Shown here in pieces: positions 27,981-36,599 of a stretch of DNA of 64,000 nucleotides. The notes beneath the pieces were generated by a model that was given only the letters and a program-made list of their open reading frames with translations, was not told where the DNA came from and did no database searches. The translations under genes were made by a program, and so were the position numbers. Positions within the stretch are counted from its first letter, which is position 1. Each line of letters begins with the position of its first letter. Source of the DNA: Dechloromonas sp. CZR5 (GTDB lineage Bacteria > Pseudomonadota > Gammaproteobacteria > Burkholderiales > Rhodocyclaceae); NCBI RefSeq assembly GCF_008711155.1, contig NZ_VUYQ01000004.1:266459-330458 (forward strand), read 5' to 3'.

Positions 27981-28007
27981 TATCGATAGGTTGGACCAAT
28001 AAAAATG

Positions 28008-28029
28008 GCGCCTGCGGGCGCCTTTTTTA
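28008..28029 (+). terminator. rpsT terminator
   Basis: GGCGCC-TGCG-GGCGCC followed by six T, 28 bases after the rpsT stop. Confidence 0.85.
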
Positions 28030-28055
28030 TTGTCGTTATTTGTACTTGCCGTTGC

Positions 28056-28355
28056 TTATTTTTTGTCGTCGATCGAGCAGACGCCGTCGACAATTTGCAG
28101 GTCGTTATCCTGCGCGAAGTTGAGCATGAAACGGTAGGCCATCGGTTCGAGTTCGCCGAGGCGGCCGTCGACGAAGACCGCTTTTTCGCCGTTGTAGTCG
28201 CCGGGGCCGACGTAGGGGGAATATTTCATCTTGCGTTCGGCGCCGAAGGCGGACATGACGCCACATAGGCGTTCGGCCCAGTCACTGGGGCGAAACTTTC
28301 GTCCTTCCTTGGTCAGGCCAACAATGATGAATGTGGTCGATTCTTGGATTGTCAT
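28056..28355 (-). CDS. DUF3579 family protein
   Basis: 99 residues. The sequence FIIVGLTKEGRKFRPSDWAERLCGVMSAFG matches the DUF3579 family found mostly in betaproteobacteria. Function is unknown. It is soluble and has no catalytic motif that I can name. It lies divergently next to the arginine biosynthesis genes. Confidence 0.85.
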   Translation of the reverse strand: MTIQESTTFIIVGLTKEGRKFRPSDWAERLCGVMSAFGAERKMKYSPYVGPGDYNGEKAVFVDGRLGELEPMAYRFMLNFAQDNDLQIVDGVCSIDDKK

Positions 28356-28561
28356 TGTTTTACTCTGCGTTTGCGGGCGATACGACCTTGCGTGGGCGCA
28401 TTCTAGCAGAAGCGATTGAACTTTCCATAATCAGGGCAGGTGAACGGGCTGTAACTCCCGTGTCGGTGCCGGTTTCCGTTCTATACAAGGACTTGTTTTT
28501 CTCATAAAATTCAGCTTTCTGCTGCCCGACGGGCTTGTTTCGCTCGTGGTGGTGGTCGTTT

Positions 28562-28583
28562 CGGCGGCATTTGCCGCCGTTTT
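28562..28583 (+). terminator. Terminator-like hairpin just upstream of argD
   Basis: CGGCGGC-ATTT-GCCGCCG is a perfect 7-bp stem followed by TTTT-CG-TTTT, ending only about 20 bases before the argD start codon. No terminating gene lies upstream on this strand, so it would act on transcripts starting in the 28.4-28.5 kb region, as an attenuator. Confidence 0.5.
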
Positions 28584-28602
28584 CGTTTTCTGAGGTTGCC
28601 TC

Positions 28603-29775
28603 ATGTCGCATGTCATGAATACCTATGCTCGTTTGCCGGTGACTTTTAGTCACGGGCAGGGGTGCCGGATTACCGATATCGAGGGCAGGGAGTACCTGGA
28701 CGCCTTGTCCGGCATCGCTGTCTCGACGCTGGGTCACGCCCACCCGAAGCTGGTTGCGGCTATTTCCGCCCAGGCCGGCCGCATGCTGCATACCTCCAAT
28801 TTGTACCGTATTCGCGAACAGGAGCAACTTGCCGACAAGTTGTGCGCGCTGTCCGGCATGAGCGAGGTGTTCTTCAGCAATTCGGGGGCTGAAGCCAACG
28901 AAGCGGCAATCAAGCTGGCTCGTTTTTACGGGCATAAGAAGCAAATCGAACTGCCCACCATCATCGTGATGGAAAAAGCATTCCATGGCCGGACGATGGC
29001 AACGCTTTCGGCAACCGGCAACCGCAAGGCGCAGGCCGGTTTCGAGCCGCTGGTGAGCGGTTTCGTTCGGGTTCCCTATGGCGATCTCGAGGCAATTAGT
29101 TATGTTGTAGAGCATCACCACAATGTTGTTGCCGTGATGCTTGAGGTCATCCAGGGCGAAGGGGGTATCCATCTGGCTGATCCGGACTTCTATCAAGAGG
29201 TTCGGGAGCTGTGCGATGCTCGCAGTTTGCTGATGATCTGTGACGAGGTCCAGTGTGGCATGGGGCGTACTGGTAGCTGGTTCGGCTATCAGCAGGTCGG
29301 TGTCCAGCCGGATATCGCAACGCTGGCCAAGGGCCTCGGCTCGGGTGTGCCGATCGGTGCCTGCCTGGTTGGCGGCAAGGCGGCCGGCCTGTTCGGGCCG
29401 GGCAACCATGGGTCGACTTTCGGTGGCAATCCGCTGGTTTCGACGGCTGCCTTGACCACCATCGAAGTCATCGAGCAGGAGGGCTTGCTGGCCAATGCAG
29501 CCCATATCGGTGACCTGATTCGCAAGCTGTTTGCCGAAGCCCTGGCGGGAACCCGCGGGGTGGTCGATATTCGCGGCCACGGCCTGATGATCGGCATCGA
29601 GCTCGATCGTCCATGTGGCGAACTGGTGGGCCGCGGTTTGGCGGCTGGCCTGTTGATCAATGTGACGGCGGATAGCGTTGTCCGCTTCCTGCCGCCGCTG
29701 ATTTTCAGCGAGGCCGATGCACGTGAGCTGGTGGAGCGTACCGCACCGCTGATCAAGGAATTTCTGGCTGCTTAA
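28603..29775 (+). CDS. argD: Acetylornithine aminotransferase
   Basis: 390 residues, class III PLP aminotransferase. The PLP lysine is K243 in TLAKGLGSGVP; VFFSNSGAEANEAAIKLAR and the CDEVQCGMGRTG block are clear. It makes N-acetylornithine in arginine synthesis and may also act on succinyldiaminopimelate. GAGG lies 7 bases upstream of ATG. argF follows two bases after its stop. Confidence 0.95.
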   Translation: MSHVMNTYARLPVTFSHGQGCRITDIEGREYLDALSGIAVSTLGHAHPKLVAAISAQAGRMLHTSNLYRIREQEQLADKLCALSGMSEVFFSNSGAEANEAAIKLARFYGHKKQIELPTIIVMEKAFHGRTMATLSATGNRKAQAGFEPLVSGFVRVPYGDLEAISYVVEHHHNVVAVMLEVIQGEGGIHLADPDFYQEVRELCDARSLLMICDEVQCGMGRTGSWFGYQQVGVQPDIATLAKGLGSGVPIGACLVGGKAAGLFGPGNHGSTFGGNPLVSTAALTTIEVIEQEGLLANAAHIGDLIRKLFAEALAGTRGVVDIRGHGLMIGIELDRPCGELVGRGLAAGLLINVTADSVVRFLPPLIFSEADARELVERTAPLIKEFLAA

Positions 29776-29777
29776 TT

Positions 29778-30698
29778 ATGGCAATCAAACACTTTCTGCA
29801 ATTCAAGGATTTCTCCCGTAGCGAACTCGACTACGTCTTCGAGCGCACGGCGTGGATCAAGAACCAGTTCAAGTCCTATCAGAAATATTGGCCTCTTGAG
29901 GACCGCACGCTGGTGATGATCTTCGAGAAGGCGAGCACGCGGACGCGTCTGTCTTTCGAAGCCGGCATGCATCAACTGGGCGGTGCGGCGATCTACCTGA
30001 ATACCCGCGACTCCCAGTTGGGGCGCGGCGAGCCGGTCGAAGATGCGGCGCAGGTCATTTCGCGGATGAGCGACATCGTGATGATCCGGACCTTCGAGCA
30101 GGAGATCATCGAGCGCTTCGCGGCCAATTCGCGTGTGCCGGTGATCAATGGCCTGACCAACGAATACCATCCGTGCCAGATCCTGGCCGACATCTACACC
30201 TATATCGAGCATCGCGGCAGCATCCAGGGCAAGACCGTGGCCTGGGTCGGCGACGCCAACAACATGTGCAACACCTGGCTGCAGGCGGCCGAGGTGCTGG
30301 ATTTCAAGGTGCATGTGTCGACCCCGCCGGGCTATGAATTGCAGCCGGACCTGATTGCCGGTGTTACCGCGGCGCACTACGAGATTTTTGCCGATCCGAT
30401 GGATGCCTGTCGTGGCGCCGATCTGGTCAATACCGACGTGTGGACCTCGATGGGCTTCGAAGCCGAAAACGAGGTGCGCCTCAAGGCCTTCGCCGATTGG
30501 TGCGTCGATGGCGACATGATGCGCGTGGCCGATCCGCAGGCCCTGTTCATGCACTGCCTGCCGGCGCATCGGGGTGAGGAGGTCACAGCCGAGGTGATCG
30601 ATGGGCCGCAGTCGGTGGTCTGGGATGAAGCGGAAAACCGTCTGCATGTGCAGAAGGCGCTGATGGAATATTTGCTGCTGGGCCGCATCCAAGGCTGA
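29778..30698 (+). CDS. argF: Ornithine carbamoyltransferase
   Basis: 306 residues with the carbamoyl phosphate motif STRTRLSFE near residue 54, HPCQILADI, and the ornithine loop HCLPAHRGEEVT. It condenses ornithine and carbamoyl phosphate to citrulline. It lies between argD and argG in one operon. Confidence 0.97.
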   Translation: MAIKHFLQFKDFSRSELDYVFERTAWIKNQFKSYQKYWPLEDRTLVMIFEKASTRTRLSFEAGMHQLGGAAIYLNTRDSQLGRGEPVEDAAQVISRMSDIVMIRTFEQEIIERFAANSRVPVINGLTNEYHPCQILADIYTYIEHRGSIQGKTVAWVGDANNMCNTWLQAAEVLDFKVHVSTPPGYELQPDLIAGVTAAHYEIFADPMDACRGADLVNTDVWTSMGFEAENEVRLKAFADWCVDGDMMRVADPQALFMHCLPAHRGEEVTAEVIDGPQSVVWDEAENRLHVQKALMEYLLLGRIQG

Positions 30699-30737
30699 GC
30701 AGTTGGATTGAATCAAAATCGAAACAAGGGAACGCAA

Positions 30738-32210
30738 ATGAGCGACATCAAGAAGGTTGTGCTGGCCTATTCGGGCGGTCTGGATACCTCGGTCATCCTC
30801 AAGTGGCTGCAGGATGTTTACAAGTGCGAAGTCGTCACTTTCACGGCCGACCTCGGTCAGGGTGAAGAGCTCGAGCCGGCGCGCGCCAAGGCCCTGAAGG
30901 CCGGCATCAAGCCGAAGAACATCTACATCGACGATGTGCGCGAAGAGTTCGTCCGCGACTTCGTTTTCCCGATGTTCCGCGCCAACACCGTTTATGAAGG
31001 TGAGTACCTGCTCGGCACCTCCATCGCCCGTCCGCTGATCGCCAAGCGCCTGGTCGAGATCGTCAACGAAACCGGCGCCGACGCCATCTGCCACGGTGCT
31101 ACCGGCAAGGGCAACGACCAGGTGCGTTTCGAGTTGGGCGCCTATGCGCTGAAGCCGGGCATCAAGGTCATCGCCCCGTGGCGCGAATGGGACCTGATGT
31201 CGCGTGAGAAGCTGATGGCCTACGCCGAGAAGCATGGCATCGAAATCGACATGAAGCACAAGAAGGGCGGCTCCCCGTATTCGATGGATGCCAACCTGCT
31301 GCACATTTCCTACGAAGGTCGTCACCTTGAAGATCCGGCGGCCGAGGCCGAAGAGTCGATGTGGCGCTGGACCGTATCGCCGGAAAAGGCACCGAACAAG
31401 GCCGAGTACCTCGACCTGGAATTCGCCAAGGGCGACGTCGTTGCCGTCAATGGCAAGAAACTGAAGGCCCACGAAGTGCTGGCCCTGCTCAACGAGCTGG
31501 GCGGCAAGCATGGCATCGGCCGTCTCGACCTGGTTGAGAACCGCTACGTCGGCATGAAGTCGCGCGGCTGCTACGAAACCCCGGGCGGCACCATCCTGCT
31601 GCGTGCTCACCGCGCCATCGAATCGATTACCCTGGACCGCGAAGTCGCCCACCTTAAGGACGACCTGATGCCGCGTTACGCCAGCCTGGTGTACAACGGC
31701 TACTGGTGGAGTCCGGAACGTAAGGCGCTGCAGGTATTGATCGACCATACCCAGCAGACCGTCAACGGGTCCGTCCGCCTGAAGCTGTACAAAGGCAACG
31801 TGATCGTTGTCGGCCGCGATTCGAAGACCGATTCGCTGTTCGACTCGACTATCGCCACCTTCGAGGATGACGCCGGTGCCTACGACCAGCGTGACGCTGG
31901 CGGCTTCATCAAGCTGAACGCCCTGCGCATGCGTATCGCGGCCAATCTGTCGGCGAAGAAGGCCGGCAAGCCGGCGGCGGCCAAGAAGGCTGCGCCGAAA
32001 GCCGCTGCGGCCAAGGCCGCAGTAAAGCCGGTAGCCAAGGCCGCTGCCAAACCGGCAGCCAAAGCCACCAAGGCAGCACCGAAAGCGGCTGCCAAGCCGG
32101 TAGCTGCCAAGGCCGTGGTGAAGAAGGCCATTGCCGCGCCGGTCGCCAAGAAGGCTGCCACGCCGGCCAAGGCTGTTGCCAAGAAACCGGCGGCGAAGAA
32201 GAAGGGTTAA
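30738..32210 (+). CDS. argG: Argininosuccinate synthase with lysine/alanine-rich C-terminal tail
   Basis: 490 residues. The first 400 or so are normal ArgG, with the PP-loop AYSGGLDTS and the family block [14 protein letters not shown]. From about residue 405 an 85-residue tail begins, consisting almost only of Ala, Lys, Pro and Val in AAKPAAK-like units. Typical ArgG is about 400-445 residues, so the tail is extra. It resembles bacterial histone H1-like proteins (AlgP, HctB type), which bind DNA without sequence preference. The reading frame is unbroken, with one stop at the end. AAGGGAA precedes the ATG at 30738; an in-frame start 10 codons upstream has no good site. Confidence 0.93.
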   Translation: MSDIKKVVLAYSGGLDTSVILKWLQDVYKCEVVTFTADLGQGEELEPARAKALKAGIKPKNIYIDDVREEFVRDFVFPMFRANTVYEGEYLLGTSIARPLIAKRLVEIVNETGADAICHGATGKGNDQVRFELGAYALKPGIKVIAPWREWDLMSREKLMAYAEKHGIEIDMKHKKGGSPYSMDANLLHISYEGRHLEDPAAEAEESMWRWTVSPEKAPNKAEYLDLEFAKGDVVAVNGKKLKAHEVLALLNELGGKHGIGRLDLVENRYVGMKSRGCYETPGGTILLRAHRAIESITLDREVAHLKDDLMPRYASLVYNGYWWSPERKALQVLIDHTQQTVNGSVRLKLYKGNVIVVGRDSKTDSLFDSTIATFEDDAGAYDQRDAGGFIKLNALRMRIAANLSAKKAGKPAAAKKAAPKAAAAKAAVKPVAKAAAKPAAKATKAAPKAAAKPVAAKAVVKKAIAAPVAKKAATPAKAVAKKPAAKKKG

Positions 32211-32213
32211 GCG

Positions 32214-32435
32214 ATGGACGGCACCGTATTCGGGTTCAACGAAGAACAGATCGCGGATTTCTTCTCGACCTGGGGCGTCGGCGCCTTCATCCTTTTCATG
32301 CTGTTCATCATCGGCGAGATTGCCTGGAAATCGAAGGCCGGCAAGATGGGGACTTTCGTACTCTTCTTCGTGCTGGCTTTTGGTATGGTCGGTTTTATCG
32401 CCAAGAGTGTCATTCAGAAAATCTGGGGTATTTAA
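32214..32435 (+). CDS. DUF2788 small membrane protein
   Basis: 73 residues with two hydrophobic segments (about 22-40 and 47-65), matching the DUF2788 family of small betaproteobacterial membrane proteins. No function is known. It starts 3 bases after argG and is directly followed by ppnP, so all three are probably co-transcribed. Confidence 0.8.
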   Translation: MDGTVFGFNEEQIADFFSTWGVGAFILFMLFIIGEIAWKSKAGKMGTFVLFFVLAFGMVGFIAKSVIQKIWGI

Positions 32436-32747
32436 ATGTCGCAATACGACAACGTTTCGGTGGTCAAGAAGGCCAATGTTTATTTCGACGGCAAGTGCGT
32501 CAGCCACACCGTGGTTCTCGCCGATGGCACCAAGAAGACGGTCGGCGTGATCCTGCCGTCCAGCCTGACCTTCAATACCGGTGCGCCTGAAGTCATGGAA
32601 GGTGTTGGCGGTTCGTGCCGTGTCAAGCTGAAGGGCGAAAGCGAGTGGAAAACCTACGGTGACGGCCAGTCCTTCAACGTGCCGGGTAACTCCAGCTTCG
32701 AGATTGCCTGCGACGAGCCGTACCACTACGTTTGCCACTTCGGCTAA
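32436..32747 (+). CDS. ppnP: Pyrimidine/purine nucleoside phosphorylase PpnP
   Basis: 103 residues, a single cupin-like barrel (formerly DUF1255/YaiE). Typical parts include [34 protein letters not shown] and [11 protein letters not shown]. It splits nucleosides with phosphate to free base and ribose-1-phosphate. ATG follows the previous TAA directly. Confidence 0.93.
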   Translation: MSQYDNVSVVKKANVYFDGKCVSHTVVLADGTKKTVGVILPSSLTFNTGAPEVMEGVGGSCRVKLKGESEWKTYGDGQSFNVPGNSSFEIACDEPYHYVCHFG

Positions 32748-32765
32748 GCAGCCGGTGCGCCAACC

Positions 32766-32791
32766 AGCCCGGCCGTCGCGCCGGGCTTTTT
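32766..32791 (+). terminator. Terminator of the argDFG-DUF2788-ppnP operon
   Basis: AGCCCGGC, 6-base loop, GCCGGGCT, then TTTT, about 19 bases after the ppnP stop. Confidence 0.85.
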
Positions 32792-32807
32792 GATTTGAGG
32801 AGATTTC

Positions 32808-33302
32808 ATGCCCAGTTTTGACTTCACATCCGAAGCCGACATGGTGGCGTTGAAGAACGCCATCGACGTTGCCGTTCGCCAGATCGACAACCGCTACGAT
32901 TTTAAGGGCACCTCGGCCAAGGTCGAGTTCAACGAGAAGGACAAGGTCATCACCTTGCACGGCGATTCCGACTTCCAGCTGGACCAGATCAAGGACATCC
33001 TTTTTCCGGCCATGGAGAAGAAGGAGGTCGAGAGCACCAAGCGCCTCGACCACCAGTCGGTGCAGAAAATCTCCGGCAACAAGGTCAAGCAGGACCTGAA
33101 GATCAAGATGGGTATCGAGACCGAACTGGCCAAGAAACTCGTCAAGATGATCAAGGATGCCAAGCTCAAGGTGCAGGCTTCGATCCAGGGCGATGCCGTG
33201 CGCGTCCAGGGGGCCAAGCGTGACGATCTTCAGGATTGCATCGCGCTGATCCGCAAGGAAGTGACCGACTTTCCGATCAAGGCGGGGAATTTCCGCGACT
33301 GA
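32808..33302 (+). CDS. yajQ: YajQ-family nucleotide-binding protein
   Basis: 164 residues, full length. Family sequences are MPSFDFTSE at the start, IDNRYDFKGTSA, LDHQSVQKISGNKVKQ and IRKEVTDFPIKAGNFRD at the end. Some members bind c-di-GMP and act as co-regulators, others bind tRNA or GTP. GAGGAG lies 7 bases before the ATG. It is a single gene between two terminators. Confidence 0.95.
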   Translation: MPSFDFTSEADMVALKNAIDVAVRQIDNRYDFKGTSAKVEFNEKDKVITLHGDSDFQLDQIKDILFPAMEKKEVESTKRLDHQSVQKISGNKVKQDLKIKMGIETELAKKLVKMIKDAKLKVQASIQGDAVRVQGAKRDDLQDCIALIRKEVTDFPIKAGNFRD

Positions 33303-33330
33303 GCGCCTGGTTACTTGCCAATGCAGGAAA

Positions 33331-33353
33331 GGGCGGCGATGGCCGCCCTTTTT
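33331..33353. terminator. Terminator after yajQ, possibly bidirectional
   Basis: GGGCGGC-GATG-GCCGCCC then TTTTT. The glutamine amidotransferase-like gene converges from the other side and ends five bases further on. Confidence 0.8.
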
Positions 33354-33357
33354 GCTT

Positions 33358-34071
33358 TCAGCGGGCCAGGCCGCGAATCCACACCGAATAGAGCTGTTCG
33401 GACAGGCGTCGCATGCCGGGCAAGCGGGAGGAAAGTTCGCTCGCCATCTGCTCCGGCGTTTGTACGCTGGGTTGGTCGGCAGCCCCCTGAACTTCTGTCG
33501 TCCAGTCCTCGCACCATCGGGCGACCATTTCCGGGGTCATTTCGACGTGACACTGCATCGCCAGATGGGGACCGAGGGCAAACATCTGGTTGGCGCAGTG
33601 CGGACTCGATAGCAGCCGGGTTGCACCATTCGGGATGCTGAAGGTTTCACCGTGCCAGTGAAAGACGTTGCCGCTCTGTCCGGCGAGATCGCCCAGCCAG
33701 TGCTTGCCCACGGTGTGGCTTTCCCCGAATACGTCGCCCCAGCCGATTTCCCTGGCCGGGTTCCGGGTGATCTCGCCACCCAGCGCCTTGCTCATCAGCT
33801 GGCCGCCAAGGCAGTGTCCGATGATCGGCATACCGGCGGTGACCGCGGCGTGGATCAATGTGCAACTCCGTTCGATCCAGGGCAGGGGGTCGTTGACACT
33901 CATCGGGCCACCCATGAAGCACAGGCCGGAATAGTCATGCGGGTCTCCGGGCACGCCTTCACCCTCGTCAATGGCGATCAGCTGCCACGGAATCCCTTGC
34001 TGCTCAAGGAATATGGCAAAATAGCCGGGACCTTCTGTTGGGGAGTGGCGAAAGATGGCAACGGGCTTCAT
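33358..34071 (-). CDS. Class I glutamine amidotransferase-like protein
   Basis: 237 residues with a GATase1 fold. The nucleophile elbow is GHCLGGQ with Cys87, the oxyanion strand is GGPMSVND, and the His-Glu pair is in MQCHVEMTPEM. Such stand-alone proteins resemble the GMP synthase amidotransferase domain but have no synthase domain; the substrate is unknown (some members hydrolyse gamma-glutamyl compounds). The ATG at 34071 overlaps the divergent protease gene by 17 bases and has no clear ribosome binding site. Confidence 0.85.
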   Translation of the reverse strand: MKPVAIFRHSPTEGPGYFAIFLEQQGIPWQLIAIDEGEGVPGDPHDYSGLCFMGGPMSVNDPLPWIERSCTLIHAAVTAGMPIIGHCLGGQLMSKALGGEITRNPAREIGWGDVFGESHTVGKHWLGDLAGQSGNVFHWHGETFSIPNGATRLLSSPHCANQMFALGPHLAMQCHVEMTPEMVARWCEDWTTEVQGAADQPSVQTPEQMASELSSRLPGMRRLSEQLYSVWIRGLAR

Positions 34072-34732
34072 GGCGGAAAAAACATCCGGAAAGATGAGCG
34101 GCCATTTTACGCTTCTCGCGCTGCTGCTTGTTTGGCTGCCGTTTATGGCTGATGCCCAGGATGTCGGTCTGGCAGGCATCATGGGCAGCAAGGCCATGTT
34201 GATGATCAATGGTTCCGAACCGCAGGCCGTACCGGTCGGGCATACGGTCGATGGCGTCAAGGTGCTCTCCATCCAGAACGATCAGGTCATGCTCGAGATT
34301 GGCGGCAAGAAGCGTCCGTTGCGCGTCGGCCAGCATGCCATCGGCGCAGTGAATTCGGATGGCTCCGGCAAGATCATCATGACGGCCGATGGTCAGGGAC
34401 ATTTCTATACAACCGGTACGATCAACGGCACCTCGGTCCGCTTTCTGGTCGATACCGGGGCGACGATGGTTTCCCTGGGTGCCACCGATGCCCGCCGGGT
34501 TGGTGTGGATTTCAACCGTGGCCAGAAAGCCATGGCCAATACGGCCAACGGTCAGGCCGTCGTGAGCAAGGTGCAACTGGATACCGTCCGTATCGGCGAT
34601 GTCACGCTGCACAACGTCGATGCGCTGATCCATCAGACAGAGATGCCGATAGCCCTGCTCGGCATGAGCTTTCTGAACCGGATGGAAATGCTTCGTGATG
34701 GCAGCACCATGACACTTAAAAAACGATTCTAG
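34055..34732 (+). CDS. Retropepsin-like aspartic protease, exported or membrane-bound
   Basis: 225 residues. A hydrophobic N-terminal segment (about 17-33) ending in ADA is a signal peptide or anchor. The C-terminal half is a retropepsin-like domain with the active triad V-Asp133-TGATMVSL and the flap and end pattern IALLGMSFLNRMEM (TIGR02281 type). One copy of the catalytic motif means that the active enzyme must dimerise. GGGGAG lies 9 bases before ATG 34055; ATG codons at 34070 and 34094 are alternatives that keep the hydrophobic segment. It overlaps head-to-head with the amidotransferase gene. Confidence 0.8.
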   Translation: MATGFMAEKTSGKMSGHFTLLALLLVWLPFMADAQDVGLAGIMGSKAMLMINGSEPQAVPVGHTVDGVKVLSIQNDQVMLEIGGKKRPLRVGQHAIGAVNSDGSGKIIMTADGQGHFYTTGTINGTSVRFLVDTGATMVSLGATDARRVGVDFNRGQKAMANTANGQAVVSKVQLDTVRIGDVTLHNVDALIHQTEMPIALLGMSFLNRMEMLRDGSTMTLKKRF

Positions 34733-34741
34733 GAGAGAACA

Positions 34742-34999
34742 ATGCCGCAGAAAGATCAGGAAATCGCGCTGTTGCGCCGTGAGATCGAGTTGATGATGGG
34801 GGAGCGGCAGGCCTTGCTCCGGGTGGCCGGTTCAGCGGCGGTACTGATTGCCAGCCTGGACAGCAAGCGGCTGCCGGTGGGGGCGGTCGAGTCGGCTGAC
34901 CTGGTGGCTACCACGATCAATGGTCTGTCCGAAGAAACCCTGCAGGATGCCTTGGCATCGGTGAATGCGGAAATCGAGGAAGATTCCCTGGCAAAATGA
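34742..34999 (+). CDS. Small coiled-coil hypothetical protein
   Basis: 85 residues with heptad-like helices (IALLRREIELMMGERQALLRVAG and ETLQDALASVNAEIEED). AGGAG lies 7 bases before the ATG. It overlaps the start of the NUDIX gene by four bases (ATGA), so the two are coupled. No named family is recognised. Confidence 0.75.
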   Translation: MPQKDQEIALLRREIELMMGERQALLRVAGSAAVLIASLDSKRLPVGAVESADLVATTINGLSEETLQDALASVNAEIEEDSLAK

Positions 35000-35592
35000 C
35001 GGTCGATCTGGATCGACTGCGAACCAGTTTGCTCTCGGAGCAAAGGGCCGGTCATTTCGTTCAGGAAGATGGTGCGCTGGATCAGCCCCTGACCCCGGCG
35101 GCCGTCCTGTTTCCCATTGTTCTGCGGGATGACGGACATACGGTCCTGCTCACCCAGCGGACGGCCCATCTCCGCGACCATGCCGGGCAGATCAGCTTCC
35201 CCGGCGGTCGCGTCGAAGCGCATGACCAGTCGCCGGTTGATACGGCCCTGCGCGAAACGGAGGAGGAAATCGGCCTGTCGCGGGAGCGGGTGGAAATTGT
35301 CGGGTTCCTGCCGGAATATCGGACAGGTACCGGGTTCCGCGTCACTCCGGTCGTCGCGCTGGTGCGCCCGCCTTTTGACCTGCAGCCCGATCCCTTCGAG
35401 GTGGCGGAGATTTTCGAGGTTCCGCTCGCTTTCCTGATCGACCCGGCCAATCACCAGCAACATTCGCTGCATTATCGCGGAGCCTTGCGCCATTACTTCG
35501 CCATGCCCTATGGAGACTATTTCATCTGGGGGGCGACGGCCGGCATGATTCGTTCATTGTCCGAACGGCTCGGGCTGCTCCAGGCGCCCTGA
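34996..35592 (+). CDS. NUDIX hydrolase, coenzyme A pyrophosphatase type
   Basis: 198 residues. The CoA-specific prefix LLTQRTAHLRDHAGQISFPGG leads into the NUDIX box with RETEEEIGL carrying the metal-binding glutamates. The reaction is cleavage of CoA or acyl-CoA to 3',5'-ADP and phosphopantetheine. It is coupled to the small coiled-coil gene upstream. Confidence 0.9.
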   Translation: MTVDLDRLRTSLLSEQRAGHFVQEDGALDQPLTPAAVLFPIVLRDDGHTVLLTQRTAHLRDHAGQISFPGGRVEAHDQSPVDTALRETEEEIGLSRERVEIVGFLPEYRTGTGFRVTPVVALVRPPFDLQPDPFEVAEIFEVPLAFLIDPANHQQHSLHYRGALRHYFAMPYGDYFIWGATAGMIRSLSERLGLLQAP

Positions 35593-35656
35593 GCTTGTGG
35601 TATCGTGGCGTTTTGCAATACGAAAATAAGCCGAACACGGCAATCCTCAGCCCCAC

Positions 35657-36577
35657 ATGAGTCTTCTTTCGCTGATTGCAGTCTTTCTCATCGAGCAGCT
35701 GCAGCCCCTCGATTACCGTCGCATCATCGCCGAGCCGCTGGGTGCCTGGGCGGAATTCATCGAGTCCCGTTTTAATGCCGGCGCCTATCGCCACGGCATT
35801 CTGGCCTGGTGCTTTGCCGTTCTGCTGCCGGTCGCTCTGGTCGGCATTGCCTATGGCGCCCTGCATGCGCTGAATCCGTTGTTCGGCCTGCTTCTCAATG
35901 TCGGCGTGCTCTATCTGACCATGGGTTTCCGACAGTTCAGCCACCACTACACCGAGATTCAGCTGGCCTTGCGCCTCGGCGATCTGGAACGGGCGCGTAC
36001 CTTGCTCGCCGAGTGGCAAGGGCGCTCGACCTACAACCTGGGATCGGAAGACATCGCGCGCCTCTCGATCGAGGGGGCCTTGGCGGCTTCGCACCGGCAT
36101 GTCTTCGCCGTGTTGCTGTGGTTCATCCTGCTCCCCGGGCCTTGTGGCGCCTTGCTCTATCGCCTTGCGCTGATCGTTCGCGATCGTTGGAATGAGCAGG
36201 TCGATGAGGAAAACCAGTTTGCGCTGTTTTCCCGTCAGGCGTTCAGTGTGATCGACTGGCTGCCCTTGCGGACGACCGCTTCGGCATTCGCCATTGTGGG
36301 CGACTTCGAGGATGCGGTGTATTGCTGGCGGACGCAGCCGGCGCAGTGGCCCGATCGCGACCTGGGTATCGTGCTGGCAGCCGGTGCGGGGGCTTTGGGC
36401 GTGCAGTTGGGGAGGCCCGTTGCCGATGGCGTTGAAGTTGCCGATCGCGGGGAACTCGGGTTGGGCGATCCGGCCGACGTAGATTTCATGCAGAGTGCCG
36501 TGGGCCTCGTCTGGCGAGCCACGGTGGTGTGGATGTTGTTGCTCTTTTTGCTGGGGCTCGCTAGTCTGGTGGGCTGA
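35657..36577 (+). CDS. CobD/CbiB-family (AmpE-like) membrane protein
   Basis: 306 residues with four or so membrane segments. The pattern of CobD/CbiB proteins is visible (ARTLLAEWQGR, LSIEGALAASHRHVFAVLLWFILLPGPCGALLYRL), but no other cobalamin synthesis gene is nearby. It may be a true adenosylcobinamide-phosphate synthase or an AmpE-like relative; the latter fits its isolated place. Confidence 0.8.
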   Translation: MSLLSLIAVFLIEQLQPLDYRRIIAEPLGAWAEFIESRFNAGAYRHGILAWCFAVLLPVALVGIAYGALHALNPLFGLLLNVGVLYLTMGFRQFSHHYTEIQLALRLGDLERARTLLAEWQGRSTYNLGSEDIARLSIEGALAASHRHVFAVLLWFILLPGPCGALLYRLALIVRDRWNEQVDEENQFALFSRQAFSVIDWLPLRTTASAFAIVGDFEDAVYCWRTQPAQWPDRDLGIVLAAGAGALGVQLGRPVADGVEVADRGELGLGDPADVDFMQSAVGLVWRATVVWMLLLFLLGLASLVG

Positions 36578-36599
36578 ATACTTATATCAGGAGGTTTTC

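Noticed and set aside
28500..28600. Arginine-rich leader peptide for attenuation upstream of argD
   Set aside because: The frame there has three Trp codons and scattered Arg codons but no start codon with a ribosome binding site.
29772..33053. Very long open frame on the minus strand opposite argF, argG, ppnP and yajQ
   Set aside because: It mirrors strong plus-strand genes and has low-complexity Arg/Gly/Asp/Leu-rich sequence; high GC leaves few stops in the opposite frame.
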